Made by a program: the position numbers and the translations under genes. A DNA stretch of 64,000 nucleotides from JADLHS01 sp964561105 (GTDB lineage Bacteria > Verrucomicrobiota > Verrucomicrobiia > Limisphaerales > JADLHS01). The notes under the pieces are model-generated. The model had not been told where the DNA came from, searched no databases, and saw nothing but the letters and a program-made list of their open reading frames with translations. The stretch covers positions 107,637-171,636 of the forward strand of contig CAZLOH010000004.1 of assembly GCA_964561105.1 (NCBI GenBank). The letters are read 5' to 3'. Below, piece by piece: positions 35,174 to 43,748 of this stretch (positions are counted from its first letter, which is position 1; every line of letters starts with the position of its first letter).

Positions 35174-35749
35174 TCAAACTTTCAAACAAGCTCGAAATCC
35201 CCGTGCCGCGTAATACGACTGCGCGCCGTTGTGGCCGATGAAGACGCGCTCGTAGCGACGCTCGCCATACAACGCCCCGCCCTGCCCGCGAAAATCCGAC
35301 GGCGTAGCAATCCAGCTCGATGTCTTCATGTCGAATTTGCCCAGCGTTTGTAGCGTGAGGTATTCGTCCTCAGTCAGCAGTGCGATTCCCATTTCGGCGG
35401 CCAGATCCATGGCGGTGGTCTTCGGCCGGGCTTCCTTCCGCGACAGCCACCCTTCGCGGTCGTAACAAACGCTGCGTCGGCCGCCCGGACTTTCCGGTGA
35501 ACAATCGAAGAAGATGATTTCACCCGACTTTTTATCCTGACCAACGACATCCGGCTCGCCGCCGGTGCGTTCCATTTCCGCGAGCGACCACTGCTTGCCT
35601 GGCTTGGCCTCCAGGCGCGCCTGCACCTTGGCCCACGCCAGACCTTTGTGCCGGTTCAGGTTCTGCTCAAACCGGACTTCCAATGCTGGGAGAAGCGCTT
35701 TGAGTTGCTGGGGGGACAACTCTCGATGGCTGTTTTTCGTTGTGCTCAT
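35174..35749 (-). CDS. DUF4256 protein
   Basis: 191 residues from the ATG at 35749 (MSTTKNSHRELSPQQLKALL). LEVRFEQNLNRHKGLAWAKV and MERTGGEPDVVGQDK match the DUF4256 family, as do FFDCSPESPGGRRSVCYDRE and DFRGQGGALYGERRYERVFI. The function is unknown; these cytoplasmic proteins are widespread in bacteria. It is not tightly linked to its neighbours. Confidence 0.88.
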   Translation of the reverse strand: MSTTKNSHRELSPQQLKALLPALEVRFEQNLNRHKGLAWAKVQARLEAKPGKQWSLAEMERTGGEPDVVGQDKKSGEIIFFDCSPESPGGRRSVCYDREGWLSRKEARPKTTAMDLAAEMGIALLTEDEYLTLQTLGKFDMKTSSWIATPSDFRGQGGALYGERRYERVFIGHNGAQSYYAARGFRACLKV

Positions 35750-35941
35750 AGGTTCGCCGGCTGCCGGCAAAGTAAATCAATTCCGTGAACGTGTCGCAAG
35801 TATTGCCATCAATTCAAACGGACCTCCCCCGATGAAACTTCGCCTCCGCACAGTTGACACGCCCGTTTGGCCGCCAGGTCCGGCCCAGTCAACTGTCACA
35901 GCAGAGCAGCGAAGAATCCTCAAGCCGTGCGACCACCTCAC

Positions 35942-37279
35942 TTACCGTTTCTCAAAAATCAGGTAGGCCGGAGATTCTGTCACCTGCAGCTTGACGCTCC
36001 CATCCGTGCCTTGAGTTGCCTCCGGACGTTTCGCGTCGGCCTGACTCAGCGGCATTGCCTGCGCCGCCACGAGTTTCCCGGGAACTTTGTCCAAAGTAAT
36101 GGCGGTGGTTTGCGCGGACCCGGTGGGCGACCAGACGGCCCAGACGATCCGGTTTGCGTCGTTGGCATATTCCTGCACCCGCACGCGTCCGGGTTCATTG
36201 GTTACAATGCGTTCAAAACGATAATCGCCGAGCACCCGGTGCAGATGCCCAACCGAGTAATAAGCGGGCTTTGGTTGAAAATGCCGGGTCAGGCCGGCGC
36301 TCGCGTGAACGCTCGGCTGGTCGTCGTCGTTGAAAAAATAAATGTACGCGCGCTCGACCGGCATCGCGGAAAACACCAACAGCGAGCGCACCAGCCACTG
36401 CGCCTGTTGCTCATCCGTCACGCCCTGCCATTTGGCAAAGGTCCCGGTTTTCTCCGGCTGTTTGGTGCTGCTGTCGTAGCCGAATTCGGTAATCCACACG
36501 GGCTTGCCCGGGGCGTGCGCGTCCCGCCACTGGCACAGAGCCTCCACGTCCGGCAGATACCGTCGGAGCTTCGGATCCTCGGGAAAACTTCGCCGCCAGG
36601 TCGGCCAGCCTTCGAGTTGCGCGTAGGTGTGGAGGTTCAGCACGTCGAACAACGCCAGGGAATTCGCCACGCACGCGACACTCTTTTCGTATTCACCACT
36701 CTTGCCCGTGGTCAGGTTGCAGGTCGCGATCTTGAGCTTGGGATCCCCGGTCCGGATTCCTTCCGCCATCGCCCGGAAGACGCGCGTGTAATCCGCATCG
36801 CTCCACTTTCCGGGTTCGTTGCCAATCTCCACGGACTCCACCAGCTTCCGGTTGCCGCCCGGCCCAAACTCGCGGGCAAAAGCTTCGCCGTACGCCCGGG
36901 CGTCCGCTTCGAGGTTTTGCCAGTGCGCCTGGTTCACCGACTCGAACATCAGGCAGACGTCAATGTTCCAGTCATGCGCCCGCCACGAACCATACACTTG
37001 ACTCCAATCCACACGGTTCTTGGCGAACGGAAAGGGTGGCAACGCCGAGGTGTTCGTCCCCAAATCCCATTCCACCGGATGGTAATCCCGCACCAAATTG
37101 CACACCGGCTGGTAAAGTTCCGGTTTGAACTGCACCGTGTGACCATTGATCCCGATGAAATCCCGCATCCGAGGTCGCGCCTCCGCAGCCGTCGCCGACG
37201 CTCCCCACGCGACGAGACATGTGATACCCGCGGCGATCCCGCTGAACGTTCTCGATTTGAACAATCGCACGATTAACAT
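35942..37279 (-). CDS. Secreted clan GH-A glycoside hydrolase
   Basis: This 445-residue protein has a signal peptide (GIAAGITCLVAWGASATAAE). The TIM barrel shows ESVEIGNEPGKWSDADY with acid/base Glu155 after Asn154, and KPVWITEFGYDSSTKQ with nucleophile Glu265, the NE...TEFG pattern of clan GH-A. Length and layout resemble GH39/GH5-like or endo-mannanase/xylosidase enzymes of Verrucomicrobia, but the exact family cannot be chosen. The C-terminal 100 residues form a beta-sandwich. It probably attacks the same polysaccharide set as the GH43 and SGNH enzymes. Confidence 0.83.
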   Translation of the reverse strand: MLIVRLFKSRTFSGIAAGITCLVAWGASATAAEARPRMRDFIGINGHTVQFKPELYQPVCNLVRDYHPVEWDLGTNTSALPPFPFAKNRVDWSQVYGSWRAHDWNIDVCLMFESVNQAHWQNLEADARAYGEAFAREFGPGGNRKLVESVEIGNEPGKWSDADYTRVFRAMAEGIRTGDPKLKIATCNLTTGKSGEYEKSVACVANSLALFDVLNLHTYAQLEGWPTWRRSFPEDPKLRRYLPDVEALCQWRDAHAPGKPVWITEFGYDSSTKQPEKTGTFAKWQGVTDEQQAQWLVRSLLVFSAMPVERAYIYFFNDDDQPSVHASAGLTRHFQPKPAYYSVGHLHRVLGDYRFERIVTNEPGRVRVQEYANDANRIVWAVWSPTGSAQTTAITLDKVPGKLVAAQAMPLSQADAKRPEATQGTDGSVKLQVTESPAYLIFEKR

Positions 37280-37458
37280 GCCCGGACAGTATCGCGGTCA
37301 GGTTGGAAGCGAAACCTCGAACATCTTGGCTTGCTTGAGCGCCCATTCCATTCACAACCCGACTTCAAGCGACGGCGAGCGACCGCGCGCACATGGAGAC
37401 TGCGTTGCGCGTCATCTCCTTGGCACGCGTGAACCTTCGTCAGCATTGCCAGGCGCGA

Positions 37459-38274
37459 TCAGGCCGCCGTCCAACGCCGAAAGCTTTCCACGCACTGCCG
37501 GGCGGCCGTCATGCTGTCCGGCAAGGGCAGTGCCTCCGCCGAGAGATAACCCGCATACTTGATCTCGCGCAATGCCGCCATGATCGGCGTCGGGTCCGTA
37601 TGGCCCGAACCCATCGCCTGACGGTTGCTGTCCACGAAATGCACGTGCCCCACCAGCGGGCCACTCGCGCGCAACGCGTCCGCGATGGAAGTTTCCTCAA
37701 TGTTCATGTGGAACAAGTCGCACAACAGTTTCACGTTCCGCGCCTGCCATTCTTGCAAGAATTCGGCGGCGTCACCCTGCCGGTTGAACAAATTCGTCTC
37801 GTAACGGTTCAACGGTTCATAGAGCAGCGGCACGCCATGACGTGCCGCGCGCTCCGCGAGAGTCATCAGCGTCTCGCCCAGCCAGTCGAGCGCCCGCTCG
37901 CGCGTCACCCCCTCGCCCCAGCGCCCCTGCATCGAGCCGATGATGGCCGGCGCGCCGATGGAACCCGCCGCGTCAATGATTTCGCGGATGAATCCCACCG
38001 CGCGTTCACGGATGGCTGCGTCCGGATCGGTGAGTCGCAGCCGCTGCTTGATCCAGCCCGCGCCGGTGCCCAGGGCCGCGCATTTCAATCCCTCCGCTTC
38101 GAGCAACCGGGCGAGTCGGGACATGTTCAACGCGCCGGCGCTCGCCGGGAAAATTTCCACCGCGTCAAACCCCAGCGCGGCCGCCTGCTCGCAGCTCACC
38201 GCCAGGTCATCCCAAAATACGAACGGCCCGCCCCGCGCTTCCGGCACCAACGAAATAGTGACCGCTGATTTCAT
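37459..38274 (-). CDS. TIM-barrel sugar (phosphate) isomerase/epimerase-like
   Basis: This 271-residue AP endonuclease 2/xylose isomerase-like TIM barrel has metal-binding residues in LLYEPLNRYETNLF (Glu), KLLCDLFHMNIEETSI (Asp, His), GHVHFVDSNRQAMG (His) and YLSAEALPLP (Glu). The layout matches D-tagatose 3-epimerase/hydroxypyruvate isomerase-like enzymes. It starts 6 bp downstream of the zinc dehydrogenase stop, which indicates one operon. A role in ketose or keto-acid rearrangement after sugar oxidation is plausible. Confidence 0.86.
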   Translation of the reverse strand: MKSAVTISLVPEARGGPFVFWDDLAVSCEQAAALGFDAVEIFPASAGALNMSRLARLLEAEGLKCAALGTGAGWIKQRLRLTDPDAAIRERAVGFIREIIDAAGSIGAPAIIGSMQGRWGEGVTRERALDWLGETLMTLAERAARHGVPLLYEPLNRYETNLFNRQGDAAEFLQEWQARNVKLLCDLFHMNIEETSIADALRASGPLVGHVHFVDSNRQAMGSGHTDPTPIMAALREIKYAGYLSAEALPLPDSMTAARQCVESFRRWTAA

Positions 38275-38280
38275 GGCAAA

Positions 38281-39309
38281 TTATTCCAGATTTACGACCG
38301 CCTTGATCACGCCGGTTTCCGGTCTGGCAAACGTGGGAAATTTCTCGATGAGTTCCCCGAACGCGGCGCGGTGCGTGATCCACGGCCGCGTATCAATGTT
38401 CCCGTGCTCGATCAGCTTGATGATGCGCGTAAAGTCGGGCGGCAGCGCATTGCGGCTCGCGAGCAGCGTCAATTCCCGCCGGTGCATCACCGGTGCGTGC
38501 GGAAACGACACCTCCGCCTGCGTGATCCCCACATACACCAGCCGGGCGGTGAAGCCGCAATACGTCATCGCGCGGGCCATGGATCGGTTGTTGCCCGTGG
38601 CGTCCACGACCACTTGGGCGAGCGCGCCGTTGGTCACCTGCTTCAACGTCTCCAGTTCCGTGCCCTCACCCTTGGAGCAAATCGTGTCCGGCACGCCCAG
38701 TTTCGTGCGGACGAATTCCAATCGCTGTTCGTTCAGATCCATCACGAGCGTCTTCGCGCCTGATAGCTTGGCGAATTCAATCACCGACAGCCCAATCGGC
38801 CCCGCCCCGATGACCAGGACATGCTCGCCCGGCTGCGGATTCCCCCGGTTCACCGCGTGACAGCCAATCGCCAGGGTCTCGACCAACGCGCATTGCTCCG
38901 GCGACAGAGAGTTGGCCGGATGCAGCTTGCGCGCGGGCAGCACCAGTCGCCCCGTCAGGCCGCCATCCATCATCACACCAAGCACCTTGAGATTCTCACA
39001 ACAGTTCGTCGCCCCCGCGCGGCAGGAAAAGCATTGCCCACAATTCATGTACGGCTCCACCGAACAGCGGTCGCCGACCTGGACGTTCGTCACGCCAGCG
39101 CCGACCGCCAGCACCTCGACCCCAAGCTCGTGACCGGGAATGCGCGGATAGGAAAAGAACGGCATCTTGCCGAGGTATCCGCTGTAATCCGTGCCGCAGA
39201 TTCCGACCCGCTGAACGCGCACCAAAGCTTCACCGGGTTTGGGCGCGGACGGTTCGGGCATTTCGATGAAACGGAACTGTTGCGGTTTTTCGAGTTGGAG
39301 CGCTTTCAT
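38281..39309 (-). CDS. Zinc-dependent medium-chain alcohol/sugar-acid dehydrogenase
   Basis: This 342-residue MDR enzyme has catalytic zinc ligands in GICGTDYSGYLG and IPGHELGVEVL and structural zinc cysteines in NCGQCFSCRAGATNCC. VLVIGAGPIGLSVIEFAK is the NAD(P)-binding loop. It resembles sorbitol, threonine and L-galactonate-type dehydrogenases. It overlaps the PhyH gene start by ATGA at 39306-39309 and precedes the TIM-barrel gene by 6 bp. It may oxidise a hydroxy-acid formed in the L-fucose/L-galactose route. Confidence 0.88.
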   Translation of the reverse strand: MKALQLEKPQQFRFIEMPEPSAPKPGEALVRVQRVGICGTDYSGYLGKMPFFSYPRIPGHELGVEVLAVGAGVTNVQVGDRCSVEPYMNCGQCFSCRAGATNCCENLKVLGVMMDGGLTGRLVLPARKLHPANSLSPEQCALVETLAIGCHAVNRGNPQPGEHVLVIGAGPIGLSVIEFAKLSGAKTLVMDLNEQRLEFVRTKLGVPDTICSKGEGTELETLKQVTNGALAQVVVDATGNNRSMARAMTYCGFTARLVYVGITQAEVSFPHAPVMHRRELTLLASRNALPPDFTRIIKLIEHGNIDTRPWITHRAAFGELIEKFPTFARPETGVIKAVVNLE

Positions 39310-40094
39310 GCCGGGAGTTGAAGTGCCGATTCAGTGAAGAAATAACTACGCTGTGGCTGCTCGTACCAGCGCAGCCCATTCGGCAGCGCCTCGCAGGCAT
39401 ACTCCACATGAATGACCCGTCGGCGCGAGGGCGAATTTGCCGGCGCTGACGCATGCAGCAGCAAAGGGCGCATCACCAGCACGTCGCCAGCGGCGGCGCA
39501 ACACCGGACCTCTGCCGTCGTCTGTCGGCACCGCTCGATTTCGTCCTCTTCCAATCTGCCGTGCCCCTGCGAACCCGGCAGCACGCGCAAGGGCCCATTT
39601 TCCGGCCCGCAATCATCGAGGTGAAGTCGCAGCGCCACCATCCGTTCCAATATGCCGGTCGGCGGATGAACGTGAATCACACCGTCCTTGACCGACCACC
39701 CGAAGAATCCCGGCGTCTCGATGCGTTCCGCAACGGCAATGGCCGTGTCCTGATGCCAGGGCACTCTCCAGTTGGCAGCGGGTGTTTTATCGAAGAACAA
39801 CGCGCGCACCGGAAACGCATCGGCGTCGAGCGCGGCGTCCGCCAGTGCTTTGAGAGCAGGGGAATTCGCCAGGAACGCGATGCTTGCCGCATCGCTCAAC
39901 CGGATTCTTGCGCCGCCCCGATGCCGGAAGGGAAGTTGCGCCATGACCTGACGCAGCGATTCCACCTCAGCTTGATTGCAGCGCATTTCAGCAAGCGCAA
40001 AACCATCGCGCGCCAACGCGTAGCTTCCAACAGCAGGTCGCGAATGTTGCGCGGGCTGCGTTCCCTTGACCGATCCGTCGGCGTGGACATTCAC
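39306..40094 (-). CDS. Phytanoyl-CoA dioxygenase-family protein (GTG start)
   Basis: This 262-residue Fe(II)/2-oxoglutarate dioxygenase has WRVPWHQDTAI (HxD iron ligands), LLLHASAPANSPSRRR (distal His and the Arg for 2-oxoglutarate) and GPLRVLPGSQGHGRL, all typical of PhyH. The start is GTG at 40094: the longer frame to 40163 has no similarity, GAGGAG stands 8 nt upstream, and the GTG overlaps the preceding small gene's stop by GTGA. It is coupled on both sides. The substrate is unknown. Confidence 0.88.
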   Translation of the reverse strand: MNVHADGSVKGTQPAQHSRPAVGSYALARDGFALAEMRCNQAEVESLRQVMAQLPFRHRGGARIRLSDAASIAFLANSPALKALADAALDADAFPVRALFFDKTPAANWRVPWHQDTAIAVAERIETPGFFGWSVKDGVIHVHPPTGILERMVALRLHLDDCGPENGPLRVLPGSQGHGRLEEDEIERCRQTTAEVRCCAAAGDVLVMRPLLLHASAPANSPSRRRVIHVEYACEALPNGLRWYEQPQRSYFFTESALQLPA

Positions 40095-40282
40095 AATTTG
40101 AACTCCTCGATGGTCTTCGCCCGACAGCGTTCTTCCGACGCGGGGATCGCATCGGGAAACCACGCGCGCAACTGCCGCACTCCGCGGATCATTCGCTCCA
40201 GCGAAACCCGGGGAGGCAGAGCCGCAAAGCCCGCCCCGTCGGGGAGGTCGAAATCGAGACTTGGGCGCGCCGCGTCACGCAT
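40091..40282 (-). CDS. Small coupled protein, 63 aa, unknown function
   Basis: The ATG at 40282 overlaps the preceding 46-aa gene by 8 nt and its TGA overlaps the next GTG. The protein (MRDAARPSLDFDLPDGAG...) ends with RMIRGVRQLRAWFPDAIPAS and EERCRAKTIEEFKL. This C-terminal pattern (RWFP, then EERWR, then EF+L) is one I recall in short proteins beside catabolic genes in Planctomycetes/Verrucomicrobia; the function is not known to me. A longer start at 40327 is possible but would overlap the upstream gene by 53 nt. Confidence 0.6.
   Translation of the reverse strand: MRDAARPSLDFDLPDGAGFAALPPRVSLERMIRGVRQLRAWFPDAIPASEERCRAKTIEEFKL
40103..40108 (-). promoter_or_regulatory. Ribosome binding site deciding the PhyH GTG start
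   Basis: On the minus strand GAGGAG lies 8 nt before the GTG at 40094, inside the 3' end of the upstream small gene. It supports translational coupling and the GTG start. Confidence 0.8.
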
Positions 40283-40415
40283 GCCCGAGGATGCGGATGA
40301 AGGTTTTGTAGATTTCACTGCTGCCATACTTCAGGAATAGCGCTTCGTAATGCGGATCTTTCAGGTTGATCTCATGACGCCGGAGCAATACTTCCACATC
40401 ATCGGATAGTTTCAT
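40275..40415 (-). CDS. Very small coupled protein, 46 aa, unknown function
   Basis: A 46-codon frame between the aldo/keto reductase and the 63-aa gene: MKLSDDVEVLLRRHEINLKD, then PHYEALFLKYGSSEIYKTFI and RILGHA. It starts 12 bp after the reductase stop and overlaps the next gene by 8 nt. Acidic/basic balance and predicted helices look protein-like. No Shine-Dalgarno is obvious, so translation would rely on coupling. It was missed by a length-limited ORF search. Confidence 0.55.
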   Translation of the reverse strand: MKLSDDVEVLLRRHEINLKDPHYEALFLKYGSSEIYKTFIRILGHA

Positions 40416-40427
40416 TTGCTTGAGCCA

Positions 40428-41360
40428 CTAATTGTTCTCCGCCAGGCCCTCGACATGCCCAAGGTTTTTCACCGGCTGAAAAATCCGCTGCACCTCGGCG
40501 AGCAACTCCTGGTCGAGCGGTTCGGCGGCCCACTGCGCCCACTGGCGGATGTTGGCCGGGTTCGCGCTGCCGGCGATCGTCGTAGTGATGTCGGGATGGG
40601 CGAGGCTGAATTGCAGCGCCAGTTTCGCAATGTCCACGCCCCGCTTCGCGCAATGCGCGGCAGCGGCCCGCGCGGCAGCCTTCACGTTCTCCGGTTCCTT
40701 GAGCCAGGCGGGCAAGGGCGCGTTGGTCAGCAAACGCGCGCTGAACGGGCCGGCGTTCATCACACCGACGCCCCGCGCTTTCAAATACGGGATCGTCTCG
40801 TCCGCCAGGCGCGAGTTCTGCAACGTGTATTGATTGTAACTGAGCGCGCAATCCACGTCCGTCCGGTCGCAGAGGTATCGGAAAATTTTCTGCGGATAAC
40901 CGCTGAACCCGATGAACTGCACCTTGCCTGCTTGCTGAATCCGGCGCAGCGCCGGAATTGTTTCCTCCACGATTTGGTCTAACTTCACGAACTCGATGTC
41001 GTGGCAGAGCACGATGTCAAGGTGGTCGGTGCCGAGCCGATGCAAACTCACGTCCACGCTCTCCACCACGCGGCGGGCGCTGAAATCAAAATGGTTCAGA
41101 TCATACCGGCCAAGCTTGGTACCGAGCGTGTATTGCTCGCGCGGCACGTCGCGCAGCGCGATGCCCAGCAACACTTCGCTCATCCCGCGCCCGTAGAACG
41201 GCGAGGTGTCAATAAAGTTCAGCCCGCAATCCAGCGCCGTCCGGACGCTCGCCAGCGCTTCATCAAGCTTAACGCGACGGAATTCCTGTCCGAGCGAAGA
41301 GGCCCCAAAACTCAAGCGGGGCAGCTTGAGTCCGGTCTTTCCAAGTAAGCGAGTTTCCAT
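40428..41360 (-). CDS. Aldo/keto reductase, L-galactose/L-fucose dehydrogenase-like
   Basis: 310 residues from the ATG at 41360 (METRLLGKTGLKLPRLSFGA). The AKR barrel has NFIDTSPFYGRGMSEVLLGI (catalytic Asp, Tyr), TKLGRY (Lys) and DHLDIVLCHDIEFVKLDQIV (His). SFGASSLG, FDFSARRVVESVDVSLHRL, CHDIEF...LDQIVEETIPAL and the final EPVKNL-like FQPVKNL are nearly the pattern of plant L-galactose dehydrogenase and of bacterial L-fucose dehydrogenases. Predicted reaction: oxidation of L-galactose or L-fucose to the 1,4- or 1,5-lactone with NAD(P)+. It is the first gene of a six-gene coupled operon. Confidence 0.87.
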   Translation of the reverse strand: METRLLGKTGLKLPRLSFGASSLGQEFRRVKLDEALASVRTALDCGLNFIDTSPFYGRGMSEVLLGIALRDVPREQYTLGTKLGRYDLNHFDFSARRVVESVDVSLHRLGTDHLDIVLCHDIEFVKLDQIVEETIPALRRIQQAGKVQFIGFSGYPQKIFRYLCDRTDVDCALSYNQYTLQNSRLADETIPYLKARGVGVMNAGPFSARLLTNAPLPAWLKEPENVKAAARAAAAHCAKRGVDIAKLALQFSLAHPDITTTIAGSANPANIRQWAQWAAEPLDQELLAEVQRIFQPVKNLGHVEGLAENN

Positions 41361-41456
41361 TTGATGTTCCCAAGCATGGGCAAGGGAGTCCAACCCGGCA
41401 ATCTTACAGTTGCCCGCCCCGACGTGGCAGGAACCGAAGCTCGGAACATTTTCGTT

Positions 41457-42257
41457 TCACGGAGCGCGCTCATCCGCCCGCCCGAACTTCTGCTTGAGTT
41501 GATCGTACAGCACGCGCTGATCCTCATCGCTCAGATCGTCCAGGTATTCCTTCACGAGTGCGTTCGCGCGCGCGGTCTCCGACCGTTTCACCGCTGCCTC
41601 AAATGCTTCCTCGTTCGCCCAGTAGGCTTCGCCCGAATCAAACATCGCCCACGGCTTGGGCCGCATGTTGCCGTCCTTCTTGCGGTACTTTACACCATCC
41701 ACCAACGTGGACTTGCCCACGAACCGCCAAGTGCGATCAAAGAATACCCGCTCCGCGCGCAGCGTTCCGCCCTGGTCCTCATAGCGCACCCACAGGGTGA
41801 ACGAGGCGGCAAAAAGCCGCTCGCGTTTGGGATGATCACGGAACGTGCCCATGTCATTCTCCGGTTGACCTGAATTGCGCGCTGCCTTGACGGAAACTTC
41901 AATCACGTTCGTGCCGCAGACAATGGCGAAGTCGGCCAGCCGGTTTTTCTCCCGGCCGGTCTCGGCGCGACCGTCATTGAAATTTCGCGCGGTCAATCCC
42001 GGGATGGCGCGCGGCAGGATGACTTCCAACGCGTCGCTGGCCGCGTCCTCGAACTGCCGCCAGACCGTCGTGTAGCTGCCGCGATAGCGGTTGGTGCTCA
42101 TGCGCGCCGTGAGTTCGGCGGCGATGTCACCTTTCAAGGAATCCAACCGGGCGGCAACGTCCTGCGCGCTGAGGTCGGCCGCCTGACTGGTGAATGCCAG
42201 TAAAAGAAACAGGCCGGTGACGACCCACCGCGCGCCAGTTGTCGGAAAGATTTTCAC
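41457..42257 (-). CDS. Secreted protein of unknown function, possible PD-(D/E)XK-like core
   Basis: This 266-residue protein has a clear signal peptide (MKIFPTTGARWVVTGLFLLL...QAA). After an early helical region, LADFAIVCGTNVIEVSVKAA places Asp109, Glu120 and Lys124 on what look like adjacent strands, vaguely like the D...E-x-K core of restriction-like nucleases. The E-x3-K spacing is not canonical. FTLWVRYEDQGGTLRAERVF and a helical C-terminus (EYLDDLSDEDQRVLYDQL) follow. Its stop overlaps the rmuC start-side by 4 nt (42254-42257). No name is offered. Confidence 0.7.
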   Translation of the reverse strand: MKIFPTTGARWVVTGLFLLLAFTSQAADLSAQDVAARLDSLKGDIAAELTARMSTNRYRGSYTTVWRQFEDAASDALEVILPRAIPGLTARNFNDGRAETGREKNRLADFAIVCGTNVIEVSVKAARNSGQPENDMGTFRDHPKRERLFAASFTLWVRYEDQGGTLRAERVFFDRTWRFVGKSTLVDGVKYRKKDGNMRPKPWAMFDSGEAYWANEEAFEAAVKRSETARANALVKEYLDDLSDEDQRVLYDQLKQKFGRADERAP

Positions 42258-43624
42258 AGCAATTTCTGAGGAACGCTCTCCACGGCGGGAACCTCCGCCA
42301 GCGTCTTGCCTTCCGCTCCGCCCCCGAGATCGGCCAGTTCTTTGCCGGCCGGTCGTACGCGCGATTGAAAACTGGCGGACGCCTTGTTGTACGCGTCATT
42401 GGCCTTCTCCAGCCCATCGCGGATGCGTTCAAAATGGTCCGTGAACGTCACCACGCGCGCGTACAACTCCCGGGCGGCGTCCGCGATTTTCTGCGCGTTC
42501 TCCGACTGCGCGTGGTGTTGCCAGCTCACGCTCACGGAACGCAGCAGGGCGATCAACGATGCGGGCGTCGCCAGCAGGATGCGTTTGCTCGCCGCCCAAA
42601 CAATCAAGTCGTGGTCGCCTTCCAGCGCGGCGCTGAACAGCGATTCGGCCGGAACAAACAAAACCACGTAATCGAGTGCGTTGGGAAACTGGCTTGGATA
42701 ATCGCGGTCGGCCAGTGCCCTGATGGTAGCCTTGAGTTTTCCCGCGTGCGCCGCGAGGGCCTCTGACCGCTTGGTGGCATCGGCGCTGTCCAAGGCGTTC
42801 AGAAAGTCCAGTTCCGGCACTTTGGCATCCACGATGATCAAGCGGTCTCCGGGCAATTTCACAATCAAGTCCGGGCGCTTGTCGGCTTCATCGCTTGTCC
42901 GTTGCTCGGTGAAATCGCAATGCGCGCTCATGCCCGCCGCCTCGACCACGCGCCGCAGCGTTTCCTCGCCCCAACGCCCGCGCGCCTGATTCGACTTCAA
43001 CACGGAACGAAACTGCGCCGTCTCCGCCGCCAACGTCTGGCTCGACGCCGCCAGCGCCGTGAGTTGTTCCTTCACCTTGCCCAACGTGTCCGCCTGGGCC
43101 GTCTCGCTCTGCTGCAGGCGTTGTTGATAGTTTTCCAACTGTTGCTTGAGCGGCTCCACCAGCACCTTGATGGATTCCTGCCGCTTGTCGAGGTCGCCCC
43201 GGGCCGTTTCCTGCAATTTGCCGAAGGATTGCTCCGCCAGTCGGAGAAACTCCGGCGCGGTCTGTTTGAGTGCGTCGGCGCTCAAGGCTTTGAAGGCTTC
43301 GCGCAAGTCCGCCAGGGCCTGCGCCTGCGACGCTTTCGCCTCCAGCAACGCGCGCTCGTGCAACTTGCGATGTTCGCCCAGCAGGCTTTCCGCGCTGGCT
43401 TGATTTGCCTGGGCGGTCGCCAGCGACGTTTTTGTGACGCCGGCTTCGTTGCGAAGCTGGGTCAACTCCACTTCCCGCTGCTGGAGTTGCTGGCGCAATT
43501 CGTTCTCCAGCGCCGTGTTGACCGGTGCGACAGCCGGTTTGCCGCGCGCCAGGAGATAGCCGATCAGCCAGCCGAGGCCGCCGCCAATCAGGAAGGCGAT
43601 TGCGAGTTGTACGCCGAGGGACAT
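42254..43624 (-). CDS. rmuC: DNA recombination protein RmuC
   Basis: 456 residues. An N-terminal TM helix (LGVQLAIAFLIGGGLGWLIG) is followed by a long coiled coil (about 40-220, Gln/Glu/Lys rich) and the RmuC core. The core shows RARGRWGEETLRRVVEAAGM, DLIVKLPGDRLIIVDAKVPE (a PD-(D/E)XK nuclease-like strand), and YVVLFVPAESLFSAALEGD. E. coli RmuC (475 aa) limits inversions between short inverted repeats, notable in a genome so rich in palindromes. It overlaps the following secreted protein gene by 4 nt on the same strand. Confidence 0.93.
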   Translation of the reverse strand: MSLGVQLAIAFLIGGGLGWLIGYLLARGKPAVAPVNTALENELRQQLQQREVELTQLRNEAGVTKTSLATAQANQASAESLLGEHRKLHERALLEAKASQAQALADLREAFKALSADALKQTAPEFLRLAEQSFGKLQETARGDLDKRQESIKVLVEPLKQQLENYQQRLQQSETAQADTLGKVKEQLTALAASSQTLAAETAQFRSVLKSNQARGRWGEETLRRVVEAAGMSAHCDFTEQRTSDEADKRPDLIVKLPGDRLIIVDAKVPELDFLNALDSADATKRSEALAAHAGKLKATIRALADRDYPSQFPNALDYVVLFVPAESLFSAALEGDHDLIVWAASKRILLATPASLIALLRSVSVSWQHHAQSENAQKIADAARELYARVVTFTDHFERIRDGLEKANDAYNKASASFQSRVRPAGKELADLGGGAEGKTLAEVPAVESVPQKLL

Positions 43625-43748
43625 GAGTCAATTGACCTTGTTGATACGTTCTCCTTCTCCCTGAACCTTCCCACCGTTGTCGCCGAAGCAACGGCCCGGA
43701 TCCCGTGGGCGACAAACTTTTCCGCCTCCACACGGCGGCGGCAACCGG

